NCBI RefSeq assembly: GCF_004010955.1
Contig: NZ_CP025227.1
Span: forward strand, 1,240,001 to 1,304,000
Length of the DNA stretch: 64,000 nucleotides
From: Actinomyces wuliandei
GTDB taxonomy: Bacteria > Actinomycetota > Actinomycetes > Actinomycetales > Actinomycetaceae
Direction of reading: 5' to 3'
Part shown: piece after piece, positions 44,585 to 52,630 of the stretch
How positions within the stretch are numbered: the first letter of the stretch is position 1
Layout of the letters: each line of letters starts with the position of its first letter
Notes under the pieces: generated by a model
Database searches by the model: none
What the model was told of the DNA's origin: nothing
What the model saw: only the letters and a program-made list of their open reading frames with translations
Program-made: the position numbers and the translations under genes

Positions 44585-45184
44585 ATGACTTCCACGCGAC
44601 GACGGGCTTCCCACGGCACCCATGCGGATGGTGCCCTGGCTCTGGAGGTGGAGCGTGCCGGCTACTACCCCGAGCTGGTCCTGGACACCCTGGCCCTGGC
44701 GGCTGGCGAGGAGGAGGTCACGATCAGCCTGGTCCACGCCGAGACCACGTTTGCCGACGCGGTCCACCGGCACCTCACTGTCCTAGCCCTGACCCCCAGC
44801 CGCCTCATCGTCGTCCACGTCGACGACACCCCGCGGGAGGACGGCCGTCCCGGTGCCCTGGCCACCTCCGAGGCCGTCCCGGTCAGTCGTGTCCGCTCGG
44901 TGGCCCTGACCCGGGGGGTCAGCGAGCCTGCTGCGGGGGGCGGGACCCTCACGGAGATGACGATCGCCGTCTCCTGGGGGGCGGTGCGCCGCATCGACCT
45001 GGAGCCTGCCACCTGCGGCGACCCGGACTGCCAGGCTGACCACGGGATGTCGGGAGTCCTGGCTCCTGATGACATCGCCCTGCGGATCGCCGCCGGGGTG
45101 GAGGGGGACGCTGCCCTGGCTCGCGCCGAGGCCTTTGCCCGCGCTCTTTCCCAGGCCACGGCTCAGGCTGCGGCCGGCTCGTGA
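44585..45184 (+). CDS. DUF5998 family protein
   Basis: A 199-residue conserved actinobacterial protein of unknown function. It has an N-terminal helical part (LEVERAGYYPELVLDTLALA), a PH-like beta-rich core (ETTFADAVHRHLTVLALTPSRLIVVHVDD; SVALTRG; AVSWGAVRRIDLEP), a small Cys/His cluster ATCGDPDCQADHG that may bind zinc, and a C-terminal Ala-rich helix. The next gene begins within its stop codon (GTGA overlap), so the two are co-translated. Confidence 0.85.
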   Translation: MTSTRRRASHGTHADGALALEVERAGYYPELVLDTLALAAGEEEVTISLVHAETTFADAVHRHLTVLALTPSRLIVVHVDDTPREDGRPGALATSEAVPVSRVRSVALTRGVSEPAAGGGTLTEMTIAVSWGAVRRIDLEPATCGDPDCQADHGMSGVLAPDDIALRIAAGVEGDAALARAEAFARALSQATAQAAAGS

Positions 45185-46539
45185 GCGGCGAGTCCGGGGG
45201 GACCCGACGGGTCCCGGACGCACAGGACACGGCACCGGGCGTACTACCCGGTGCTCCAGCCGGTGACGTGGTGCCTGGCGCTGTGGCTCCCGCAGGCACA
45301 CAGCCTGCAGGCCTGCGCCAGGTCCTGGCAGCCGCCGCCGTCGGTGCGGGCCTGGTGCTGGCCGACGTGGCCGACCCGGTCCTGGGCGGGGCCGTCCTGG
45401 CTCACGACCAGGCCGCCGGGTGCGCCCGTGCGTGGGGCATGTCCGAGCCGAGGCCGACTGTCGTCGTCCTGGTGGACGGACTGGGGTCAGAGCTCCTGGC
45501 TGAGCGGCGCGGGCACGCCCCGGTCCTGCGCCGGTGGTCCGCACTGCCCGGCTCCGGCACCGGGGGGCCGGGGCTGACGACGTGCAGGCCGACGACCACG
45601 GCAGCCGCGCTGACTACCCTGGGCACGACCGCGCTGCCGGGCACGACCGGGATGGTGGGCTACTGTGTGCTCAACCCGCTCCTGGGAGGCCGCCTGCCCG
45701 CGGGGACCGTCCCCAGCGCGGACCAGCTGCTCAGCCTCGTCTCCTGGCAGGGGAGCGCCCTGGACCCCAGGTCCTGGCAGGACGTCCCGACGGTCTTTGA
45801 GCGGCTTCGCCGTGAGCCTGGGACCGGTCCGGGCAGGACTGGCCTGGCGGCAAGTGTGGGGCCCGCCCGCTTCGTCGGCTCCGGTCTTACCGAGGCGGCG
45901 CTGCGGGGCACGACCCACCTGGGAGCAGACCGCCTTGAGGACCGTCCCGGGCAGGCGGCCGGGGCGCTGCGGTCAGGTACTCCGCTGGTGTACCTCTACG
46001 TCGGCGAGCTCGACCACACCGGCCACCAGCACGGCTGGCGCAGCCCCCAGTGGCTGGAGCAGCTTGAGCGTCTTGACGCCGCGCTGGCAGAGCTGGAGCG
46101 CCGGGTGCCGCGCGGTACCCGGCTCCTCCTGACAGCCGACCACGGCATGGTTGACACCGACGCCGCGCACAGGGTGGACCTGGCGGACCACCCTGACCTT
46201 GCCCGCGACGTGGTGGCTGTTGCCGGGGAGCCCCGGTTCACGCACCTGCACCTGCCGCACGCCGACGAGGCCCTGGCCCAAGAGGTCGCCGAGCGCTGGC
46301 GCCAGCGGCTGGGGCCGCGGGCAGCCTGGGTCGGCACCCGGCAGGAGGCTGCCGTCCACCTCGGTCCCCTGGGGGCCAGGGCACGTGACGTCACCGGCGA
46401 CGTCGTGGTTGCCATGGCAGGCACCTGGGTCCTGGTGGACTCGCGCGTCCACTCCCCGGCGGCACTGGGGATGCGCGGTGTCCACGGCTCCCTGACGAGG
46501 GCGGAGACGGACGTCCCGCTGATGATGACAGTCACCTGA
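45181..46539 (+). CDS. Alkaline phosphatase-superfamily phosphodiesterase (nucleotide pyrophosphatase-like)
   Basis: A 452-residue member of the alkaline phosphatase superfamily, hydrolysing a phosphodiester or pyrophosphate with two metals. Metal ligands can be followed: Asp in VVVLVDGLGSELL, nucleophile Thr in RPTTTAAALTTLG, Asp/His in VGELDHTGHQHG, Asp/His in LTADHGMVDTD, and His in GVHGSLTRAETDVP. The N-terminal 60 residues are Pro/Ala-rich without a clear signal peptide. The GTG start overlaps the DUF5998 stop by 4 nt. This gene pair next to sepH and parC is a common actinobacterial arrangement. Substrate unknown. Confidence 0.88.
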   Translation: MSGESGGTRRVPDAQDTAPGVLPGAPAGDVVPGAVAPAGTQPAGLRQVLAAAAVGAGLVLADVADPVLGGAVLAHDQAAGCARAWGMSEPRPTVVVLVDGLGSELLAERRGHAPVLRRWSALPGSGTGGPGLTTCRPTTTAAALTTLGTTALPGTTGMVGYCVLNPLLGGRLPAGTVPSADQLLSLVSWQGSALDPRSWQDVPTVFERLRREPGTGPGRTGLAASVGPARFVGSGLTEAALRGTTHLGADRLEDRPGQAAGALRSGTPLVYLYVGELDHTGHQHGWRSPQWLEQLERLDAALAELERRVPRGTRLLLTADHGMVDTDAAHRVDLADHPDLARDVVAVAGEPRFTHLHLPHADEALAQEVAERWRQRLGPRAAWVGTRQEAAVHLGPLGARARDVTGDVVVAMAGTWVLVDSRVHSPAALGMRGVHGSLTRAETDVPLMMTVT

Positions 46540-46633
46540 GCCACCGGCGGCGGACCTCAGCCACATCAGCGGTGGACCTTGGGGCAGGGAGCCGCATGGG
46601 TAGGCAAGGAGAGCTGCTTGGGGCTGCCGGAGG

Positions 46634-47962
46634 CTACTCCGGCTTGGCACCGAAGACGATCTCGTCCCAGGAGGGGACGGAGCGCCGGGAGCGCCGTCTG
46701 GACCTGGGGGCGGGAGAGGCGGCCGACTGGGCGGCGGATGCCTGGGGGTCCATGGCACGGCTGGCACGGCTGCTCACCCGGGTGGGGGCCGTGACCTCCG
46801 GTACCGGCTCGGTGTCGGGGTCTGCGGAGTCGGCAGGGACCCCGACGGCGGGGGTCTGTGAGGTGGGGTCGCTCGGCTCGGGTGCCGGGGCGAGGCGTGA
46901 TCCTGCACTGCCGTGGCGTCGGCGCTCGGACATGGAGTAGACCTGTGCACGGATGCCGGAGGTCTGGGTCCCGGCCTCCGGCGTGTCCCCGGGTCGAGGA
47001 GCCTCGGGGGCCTGGTCGGAGGACAGGAGCGTGTCCTGCAGCTCGTCTGCGGGCACCTCGACCTCGATGCGTCGTCCCCGGTTGGAGGCAAGGTCCGCCA
47101 GCAGGGCGTCAGTGGCGTCCAGGCTCGCGGCGGCCGAGGCGGCTCCAGCCGGTGAGCCGCTGCCCGGAGAGGCGGGCTCGGGGAAGTGGGACGGCCCTGC
47201 AGCGGGCTGGATGCCCTTGCCGACGTCGTGCCGGACGACCTCGTCAGGGGCGGTTGGGTCCTGGGGCGAGGTCGGCACGGCGGCGTGGCCGGGCTGCTCT
47301 GCTTCGGGCACACCAGCCCTTCCAGGCTCCTGGCCCCGGCGGGCCGAGGCTCCGGGGGCCTGGGAGTCCTGGTCGAAGACGGCAGGGCGGCGTGAGGTGG
47401 ACGCGGCCTCGGTCAGCCAGCGGGCCTCGTCGTCCAGGGCGTGGACGGAGCGGGCTGCCAGGTCCAGTGACCAGCGGGCGTGCTTCTCCTCCGCTGACTG
47501 GATGAACGTCACCATGATGAGCCACGGGTCGCGGCCCTCGCGCAAGGCGTCCCACTCCAGGCTGGAGGGGTTGACCCCCCGTGTCGCCAGGCGGTCCACC
47601 ACCAGCTCACCCAGCAGCGGCGAGTCCTTCTCCCAGCCGATCCGGCAGGACTGCGCCTGGGTGACCGCCCACTGCCGCTCGGCGACCACCGGTCCCTCGT
47701 AGCGGCGCACGTGCGCTACGTCCATCCCGGTGGCGACAGCGACCTCGGTGGCGGTGGCCCCAGCGCGCATGAGAGCCTGGAGCTGGCGGGGTCGGACTGG
47801 GGCGTCGGTGAGGACGGGAGTCGGCTGCGGCAGGACGGCGGCACGGTCACGTCGCACGGCGGCACGCAGGGCGTCGTCAATGATGATGCTGTAGCGCTCA
47901 CCGTTGGCGTCAGTCATGACGACCGTGTCCCCGTTGGCTCCCAGCAGCTCGAGCTCGACCAT
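46634..47962 (-). CDS. sepH: Septation protein SepH
   Basis: Cell-division protein that in Streptomyces binds FtsZ and promotes its assembly. The 442-residue product has the DUF3071 N-terminal domain (MVELELLGANGDTVVMTD, RDRAAVLPQ, a helix-turn-helix-like RPRQLQALMRAGATATEVA followed by VAHVRRYEGPVVAERQW, then SPLLGELVVDRLATRGV). It also has a long Pro/Ser/Glu-rich disordered middle and the conserved C-terminal end with SWDEIVFGAKPE. The ATG at 47962 has GAGGAGGGCT upstream. Convergent with the phosphodiesterase gene. Confidence 0.93.
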   Translation of the reverse strand: MVELELLGANGDTVVMTDANGERYSIIIDDALRAAVRRDRAAVLPQPTPVLTDAPVRPRQLQALMRAGATATEVAVATGMDVAHVRRYEGPVVAERQWAVTQAQSCRIGWEKDSPLLGELVVDRLATRGVNPSSLEWDALREGRDPWLIMVTFIQSAEEKHARWSLDLAARSVHALDDEARWLTEAASTSRRPAVFDQDSQAPGASARRGQEPGRAGVPEAEQPGHAAVPTSPQDPTAPDEVVRHDVGKGIQPAAGPSHFPEPASPGSGSPAGAASAAASLDATDALLADLASNRGRRIEVEVPADELQDTLLSSDQAPEAPRPGDTPEAGTQTSGIRAQVYSMSERRRHGSAGSRLAPAPEPSDPTSQTPAVGVPADSADPDTEPVPEVTAPTRVSSRASRAMDPQASAAQSAASPAPRSRRRSRRSVPSWDEIVFGAKPE

Positions 47963-48000
47963 GGCTAGCCCTCCTCAGCGTCGTGACGGTACCGTGGCTC

Positions 48001-48195
48001 ATGCAGTGCTCGTGCCCTGCTTGTGAGGCGCCTGTGCACGCCCACACGACAGTCGTCCCCAGCCTGCCACCTCGGAACTGTCCACGGCGGGAGGCTGAGC
48101 GGTGTGCCCGCTGTGAGGCGTGCGCCCGGCGGGTACCCTCGTCCGTCCCACGTGCCTGCCCTATGTTTTCCTCCTTATCTCATCCTTCATTCTGA
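48001..48195 (+). CDS. Possible Cys-rich small protein
   Basis: A 64-residue frame starting MQCSCPACEAPVHA and containing a second cluster CARCEACARR, i.e. two CxxC-type pairs. TACCGT (47990-47995) ends 5 nt before the ATG, the same leaderless layout as neighbouring genes. The tail from about residue 50 lacks character. It may be spurious. Confidence 0.3.
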   Translation: MQCSCPACEAPVHAHTTVVPSLPPRNCPRREAERCARCEACARRVPSSVPRACPMFSSLSHPSF

Positions 48196-48196
48196 C

Positions 48197-48224
48197 TTGA
48201 CGGAGGGTCCCTCGGTGCTATGGT
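48197..48224 (+). promoter_or_regulatory. Promoter of the DUF4193 gene
   Basis: -35 TTGACG (48197-48202), 16-bp spacer, -10 TATGGT (48219-48224), with an AT-rich stretch just upstream. It is the best two-element promoter in the window. Leader about 120 nt. Confidence 0.65.
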
Positions 48225-48350
48225 GCGCGTGCCCTTCCCGGACGGGGCACAGCGGCACCACACCTGCGCCGCGAGGCTGCCCGCGCTGGTGAGACCCACC
48301 TGAGGTCTGGGAGCTAAATGAGAGCCGTCGAAAGAAAGAGTGACGAGGCC

Positions 48351-48656
48351 ATGGCGACTGACTACGACGCCCCCCGCAAAAACGAGGACGAGCCCGAGGC
48401 CGATTCCATTGAGGAGCTCACTGCGCGGCAGAAGGACCAGTCGTCTGCCGCTATTGACGAGGACGAGAACGAGGCCGCCGAGGGCTTCGAGCTGCCCGGG
48501 GCGGACCTGTCCCGTGAGGAGCTGAAGGTCCACGTGGTGCCCCAGCTCGAGGACGAGTTCACCTGCTCGGAGTGCTTCCTGGTCCACCACCGCAGCCAGC
48601 TGGCCTACGTCGACGAGGCCACGGGCCTGCCGGTATGCGCTGACTGTGCGGGCTGA
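48351..48656 (+). CDS. DUF4193 family protein
   Basis: A 101-residue acidic conserved actinobacterial protein: MATDYDAPRKNEDEP at the start, SIEELTARQKDQ, an acidic stretch, then a C-terminal zinc-ribbon with CSEC and CADC around FLVHHRSQLA. Function unknown; it is usually strongly expressed, in keeping with the good promoter. Start at ATG 48351 with GACGAGG upstream; ATG 48318 in frame is possible but the family begins at MATDYD. In other actinobacteria DUF3093 and dut usually lie between this gene and the DUF3710 gene; neither is present here. Confidence 0.9.
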   Translation: MATDYDAPRKNEDEPEADSIEELTARQKDQSSAAIDEDENEAAEGFELPGADLSREELKVHVVPQLEDEFTCSECFLVHHRSQLAYVDEATGLPVCADCAG

Positions 48657-49087
48657 CGGCGGTCAGTGCGTCGGCCCCGCAGGACTGGTCGGGTGAGCCG
48701 GGCCGTATGTCTCGGGAGGAGCGCCGCCACAGGTAGTGGCCCTCCCAGGGTGAGCGGTCTGGAGGGACCCGTGCCTGTGGGCTAGCGTGGTCGGCGCACG
48801 CCGCCCGTCGGCCAGGCCTGGTGCCGCCTGGCAGGATCGTCCGCCTTCTGCCGGGCCTGGGGATGGACGAGGTCGTGTCTGCGGTGGCGGGTGGGCAGGT
48901 CCTCCCGACGAGGCCACTCACGCCCGCCGTCCTGGTGCTGACCGCCGGTCCCCGCCGGTGCGCCAGGGCACATTGCTGGGACTTCGCCTAGACTTTGCCT
49001 GAAGCCTGACCCCAGACCCAGCCCAGGGCTGCGGTCCACCTATGGTCCGGGCGCCCCATCTTTGCTTGCCGAGTTCAGGAGATCTGC
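48657..49087. other. 431-nt region without a convincing gene
   Basis: Short open frames exist on both strands, but none resembles DUF3093 or dUTPase, the genes commonly found at this place. A TAGACT -10-like element at 48989-48994 could drive the DUF3710 operon. Confidence 0.45.
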
Positions 49088-49873
49088 ATGGGACTGTTCT
49101 CACGTCGTCGTGAAGACCGCCGTGACCACGACAGCCGTCGCGCTCGAGGCAGCGTGGAGGTCTCGACACAGCAGGTCTCACGCTCCTCCAGGCAGGCGGA
49201 TCGGGCGGATACCACTGCGGCCAGGACCGCGGCGCCCGCAGAGGGCGCGTCCGGCTCCTCGTCCGCGCACGGACCCTGGGACGCCGCGAGCCTGCCCGCA
49301 GAGCAGGAGGAGGTCACACGGGTGGACCTGGGTGCCCTGCGCGTCCCGGCCGTGGACGGTATGCAGGTGCGGCTGGAGCAGGCTCCCGGCGGTGTGCTCA
49401 CCGCCGCCGTCCTCGCCCTGGGCGGCTCCTCCCTGGAGCTGCGAGCCTTTGCCGCGCCCAAGAGCTCGGGCGTCTGGGAGGAGCTGCGTGCCGACATCGT
49501 CCAGAGCCTGTCCGGGGCCAGAGCCAGTTACCAGGAGGTCGAGGGCGACTACGGGACCGAGGTCCTGGCCCAGATCCCCATGCGTGCCCCTGACGGGGCC
49601 ACCTCGGTGGGTACGGTGCGCTTTATCGGTGTTGACGGGCCCCGCTGGTTCCTGCGCGCGGTGCTTCAGGGACCGGCCGCCTCCAGCACCGACCCGTCTG
49701 AGGAGCTGCGTGAGGTGCTGCGCCGCACCGTCGTCGTGCGTGACGAGCAGGCGCGGCCCCCGCGTGAGGTGCTGCCGCTACACGCTCCGGGCACGGCTGC
49801 CGGTCCTGAGGCCGAGGAGCTGCCGGGGCTGGACCCGCTGGCTCCCGGGCCGACGGTCGCCGAGGTGCGGTAG
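49088..49873 (+). CDS. DUF3710 family protein
   Basis: A 261-residue conserved actinobacterial protein of unknown function. A basic/Ser-rich N-terminus (MGLFSRRREDRRD) is followed by an alpha/beta domain with GPWDAASLP, RVDLGALRVP, SSLELRAFAAPKSSGVWEELR and a GVDGPRWFLRAVLQG strand. The ATG has AGGAGATC upstream. First gene of the DUF3710 - OB-fold - DUF3159 series found in many actinobacteria beside the TrkA pair. Confidence 0.92.
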   Translation: MGLFSRRREDRRDHDSRRARGSVEVSTQQVSRSSRQADRADTTAARTAAPAEGASGSSSAHGPWDAASLPAEQEEVTRVDLGALRVPAVDGMQVRLEQAPGGVLTAAVLALGGSSLELRAFAAPKSSGVWEELRADIVQSLSGARASYQEVEGDYGTEVLAQIPMRAPDGATSVGTVRFIGVDGPRWFLRAVLQGPAASSTDPSEELREVLRRTVVVRDEQARPPREVLPLHAPGTAAGPEAEELPGLDPLAPGPTVAEVR

Positions 49874-49886
49874 GCACGTCGATCCT

Positions 49887-50297
49887 ATGGGTGTCATCAG
49901 CGTGGTGCTCAGGGCTGTGTGCCAGGCCTGGCGCCCCGGCGGCGTGCAGCAGCCAGGAGACCCAGAGGAGGGGGCCTCCGGGGAGACGGCTCGCTACCCC
50001 GGCACCCAGGCTGTCGCCGATGTCCTGGTGCGGCGGCGAGCACGGGTGTCCGGCGTGCTGCAGGCCGTCACCTACAGCCCCGCAGCGGGTCGGCCGCTGC
50101 TGGTGGGCCACCTGTACGACGGTACGGGCCGCCTGGACCTGGTGTGGCTGGGGCAGCGACGCGTCGTGGGCATTGACCCCGGTCAGCGGCTGGTGGCCGA
50201 GGGCATGGTGGCCGACGGCAGTCCTCGTCCCCGCATCTACAATCCCGCCTACGAGCTTCTCGGCGCACCGGGAGCACCGCCCAGGACCGCACCCTGA
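49887..50297 (+). CDS. OB-fold nucleic-acid-binding protein
   Basis: A 136-residue protein whose centre (RRARVSGVLQAVTYSPAAGRP, LVGHLYDGTGRLDLVWLGQRRV, GIDPGQRLVAEGMV) follows the five-strand OB-fold pattern of RecG-wedge or tRNA-anticodon-like domains. It is the counterpart of the small OB protein next to DUF3710 in mycobacteria. It starts 13 nt after the DUF3710 stop and is probably co-transcribed. Binding partner unknown. Confidence 0.85.
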   Translation: MGVISVVLRAVCQAWRPGGVQQPGDPEEGASGETARYPGTQAVADVLVRRRARVSGVLQAVTYSPAAGRPLLVGHLYDGTGRLDLVWLGQRRVVGIDPGQRLVAEGMVADGSPRPRIYNPAYELLGAPGAPPRTAP

Positions 50298-50373
50298 CTG
50301 CTATCGTGGCCGTAGACCCGCACCAGGGCCGTGAGGGCGCAAGGCCGTAAGAACAAGAGACTGGGATGACAGG

Positions 50374-51159
50374 ATGACAGCGACGGCAGGCACCCCCTCC
50401 TCCGGCGGCACACCCTCCGCCGCCTCCCCCGGCTCTGCCGGTCCTGTCGGCGGTGCCCGTCCGTCCTCGGGGGGCAGCGGGCTGAGTGCCGTCGGTGCGC
50501 AGCGCTTTGACGCCCTGGCGGCGGTGGGCGGACTGCGGGGGATCGCTGAGTCCGCGGTGCCCACGGTCGTCTTCGTGCTGGCCCTGGCGCTGCGGCCCCA
50601 GGCGCTGGTACCTGCCCTCCTTGTCTCCCTGGGTGTCAGCGCCCTGGCCCTGACCCTGCGGCTGGTGCAGCGCCAGGGCACGACGACCCAGGCGGTAGGC
50701 GGCGTCGTCCTGGTCCTGGTGTCTGCCGTGTGGGCCTGGCGCAGTGGTGAGGCCTCGAACTTCTATGCCACCGGCCTGGTCATCAACGGCGTGTGGCTGG
50801 TCGCCTGCCTCGGCTCGCTCGCGGTCGGCTGGCCCCTCGTCGGTGTCGTGGTGTCTGCGGTCTCCTCCTCAGTGCCCCTCACCGCGTCCTCCTCTGCGAG
50901 GTCCTCCCCTACGAAGGGGGCGATGGACTGGCGGTCCGACCCGGACCAGCGCGGGCTGCGTCACCGCTACCGGCTGGGGACCGCCGTCCTGGCTGCGATG
51001 TTCGGCCTGCGGCTGGTCGTCGAGGTTCCCCTGTACCTGGCGGGCGACTCAGCAGTGTCCGCGCTGGGGGTGGCCAGGCTCGTCCTGGGAGTGCCGCTGT
51101 TCGCCCTGACCCTGTGGCTGGTGTGGCTGCTGGTTGCCCCGGGTCGTCGGGGCTCGTAG
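50374..51159 (+). CDS. DUF3159 family membrane protein
   Basis: A 261-residue integral membrane protein. A Ser/Gly/Pro-rich N-terminus of about 40 residues is followed by AAVGGLRGIAESAVPTVVF, which is the family signature, and five to six spans (e.g. ALVPALLVSLGVSALALTL, AVGGVVLVLVSAVWAW). It ends in a span with LVWLLVAPGRRG. It probably belongs to the operon with the OB-fold gene and converges on the TrkA genes. Role unknown; it is genetically linked to K+ uptake genes in many actinobacteria. Confidence 0.9.
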   Translation: MTATAGTPSSGGTPSAASPGSAGPVGGARPSSGGSGLSAVGAQRFDALAAVGGLRGIAESAVPTVVFVLALALRPQALVPALLVSLGVSALALTLRLVQRQGTTTQAVGGVVLVLVSAVWAWRSGEASNFYATGLVINGVWLVACLGSLAVGWPLVGVVVSAVSSSVPLTASSSARSSPTKGAMDWRSDPDQRGLRHRYRLGTAVLAAMFGLRLVVEVPLYLAGDSAVSALGVARLVLGVPLFALTLWLVWLLVAPGRRGS

Positions 51160-51194
51160 CCGACCGCCTGCCGCAGGCTGCCGGCCCAGGCCCT

Positions 51195-51911
51195 TCACAG
51201 GTCCTCGGGGTCGCTCTGGTCGCGCGTGGTGCCGGGCACAGGGTCCTGACGGGTAAAGAGCAGGGGAATCTGGTGCAGGTCGTCCTGCCCCTCCCGGGAA
51301 GTCAGGAAGACCAGCTCGTCGCCGCCCTCGAAGCGTTCCTCGCTGCCGGGGCTGATGGGCTGGTAGCCCCGCAGGATCGCCGCCAGGACAGTGTGCGGGG
51401 GCAGGCTGACCTCCCGGACCAGCCTGCCGACCACGGGCGAGTCCCCGGAGAGGGTCAGCTCATGCATCTGGGCTCCAGACTGGTGGAAGCGGAAGACCGG
51501 GACCAGGCTGCCGATGCTGACCGCCTCCTCCACCAGTGCCGTCATGAAGCGGGGCGTGGAGACCGCCACGTCCACCCCCCAGGTCTCGTCAAAGAGCCAC
51601 TCGTTCTTGGGGTTGTTGACCCGGGCCACCGTGCGGGGCACGGCGAACTCGGTCCTGGCCAGCAGGGAGATGACGAGGTTGGCCTTGTCGTCCCCCGTGG
51701 CGGCCACGACCACGTCACAGTCTGAGGCCCCCGCCCTCTCCAGGGCGTCGACATCGCAGGCGTCGGCCAGGAGCCAGTCGGCCTCAGGGACGGAGGCGAT
51801 CCGCATGGCGTCGGGGGAGCGGTCGACAAGGGTGACCTGGTGGTGGTGGCTGAGAAGCTCGCGGCCGATGGAGCGTCCTACCGAGCCGGCTCCGGCGATC
51901 GTGATCCTCAT
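51195..51911 (-). CDS. TrkA-family potassium channel regulator (second of a pair)
   Basis: A 238-residue cytosolic RCK protein: Rossmann NAD-binding RITIAGAGSVGRSIGRELL at the N-terminus, LVDRSPDAM, then a TrkA_C domain (GRLVREVSLPPHTVLAAILRG). It regulates a Trk/Ktr potassium channel by nucleotide sensing. Its ATG overlaps the stop of the upstream TrkA gene by 1 nt (TGATG), so the two are coupled and probably form a complex (CeoB/CeoC arrangement). The channel subunit itself may be the following APC-like transporter or lie elsewhere. Confidence 0.92.
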   Translation of the reverse strand: MRITIAGAGSVGRSIGRELLSHHHQVTLVDRSPDAMRIASVPEADWLLADACDVDALERAGASDCDVVVAATGDDKANLVISLLARTEFAVPRTVARVNNPKNEWLFDETWGVDVAVSTPRFMTALVEEAVSIGSLVPVFRFHQSGAQMHELTLSGDSPVVGRLVREVSLPPHTVLAAILRGYQPISPGSEERFEGGDELVFLTSREGQDDLHQIPLLFTRQDPVPGTTRDQSDPEDL

Positions 51912-52582
51912 CAGGGACGGACCTCCTGTGCGGGGGGGCGGGAGAGGGCGTGCTGCACCCCGGCCACGCGGTCGCTGCTCACTGCGACGTGAAGAAGATC
52001 ATGCTCCTGGACGACGCTGGTGGCCTGGGGGACAAAGGCGGTGTTTCCCCGGGAGACCCAGGCGACCTTGACGCCCAGCCTGCCCTCCAGGACCGGGACG
52101 GGAGTCCCCACCCACGCCGGTGAGAGGTCGGGCTGGACCAGGGACACCGTCCCGGTCGGGTCCTCCAGCTCCCGCGTCGTGCCGCCGGGCAGGAGGCGAC
52201 GCATCATCTGCTCCGCAGTCTGACGGACCGTGGCCACGGTGGGGATACCCAGGCGGGTGTAGACGTCAGCACGTCGGGAGTCGTAGATGCGGGCCACGAC
52301 CCGCTCCACCCCGAAGGTCTCCCTGGCCACGCGCGCAGCCACGATGTTGGAGTTGTCCCCGTTGGACACGGCGGCAAAGGCATAGGCCTCGTCGATGCCG
52401 GCCTGGCTCAGCGCGTCGCGGTCAAAGCCGATCCCCTTGACCTTGCGGCCGCTGAAGTCCGAGGGAAGCCGCCGGAACGCGTCGGCGGAGCGGTCGATGA
52501 CGGACACGGAGTGGCCAGTGCGGTCCAGGCGGGCTGCCAGCGTGGCCCCCACCCGTCCGCAGCCCATGATGACGAAGTGCAC
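51911..52582 (-). CDS. TrkA-family potassium channel regulator (first of a pair)
   Basis: A 223-residue RCK protein: VHFVIMGCGRVGATLAARL gives the GxGxxG nucleotide site, VIDRSADAF the acidic second strand, and the C-terminal domain includes TGTVSLVQPDLSPAWVG. The GTG at 52582 is supported by TACCGT ending 7 nt upstream. It is translated ahead of and coupled to the second TrkA gene. It is divergent from the APC-type transporter gene with only 48 nt between the starts, so both promoters are packed in that gap. Confidence 0.92.
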   Translation of the reverse strand: MHFVIMGCGRVGATLAARLDRTGHSVSVIDRSADAFRRLPSDFSGRKVKGIGFDRDALSQAGIDEAYAFAAVSNGDNSNIVAARVARETFGVERVVARIYDSRRADVYTRLGIPTVATVRQTAEQMMRRLLPGGTTRELEDPTGTVSLVQPDLSPAWVGTPVPVLEGRLGVKVAWVSRGNTAFVPQATSVVQEHDLLHVAVSSDRVAGVQHALSRPPAQEVRP

Positions 52583-52589
52583 GAGGAGG

Positions 52590-52595
52590 ACGGTA
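52590..52595 (-). promoter_or_regulatory. -10 element giving a leaderless mRNA for the trkA pair
   Basis: On the minus strand TACCGT ends 7 nt before GTG 52582. Confidence 0.4.
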
Positions 52596-52618
52596 CTCCC
52601 GTTACGAGGCGCTGGCGC

Positions 52619-52624
52619 AATAAT
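52619..52624 (+). promoter_or_regulatory. -10 element giving a leaderless mRNA for the APC transporter
   Basis: AATAAT (5 of 6 to TATAAT) ends 6 nt before GTG 52631. Confidence 0.4.
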
Positions 52625-52630
52625 GGCTCC

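Larger units (their letters stand above)
47963..48350. other. 388-nt region upstream of the DUF4193 gene
   Basis: Contains the sepH ribosome site, a possible Cys-rich micro-ORF (48001-48195), an AT-rich patch (48165-48196) and a good promoter (48197-48224) for the DUF4193 gene. Confidence 0.5.
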
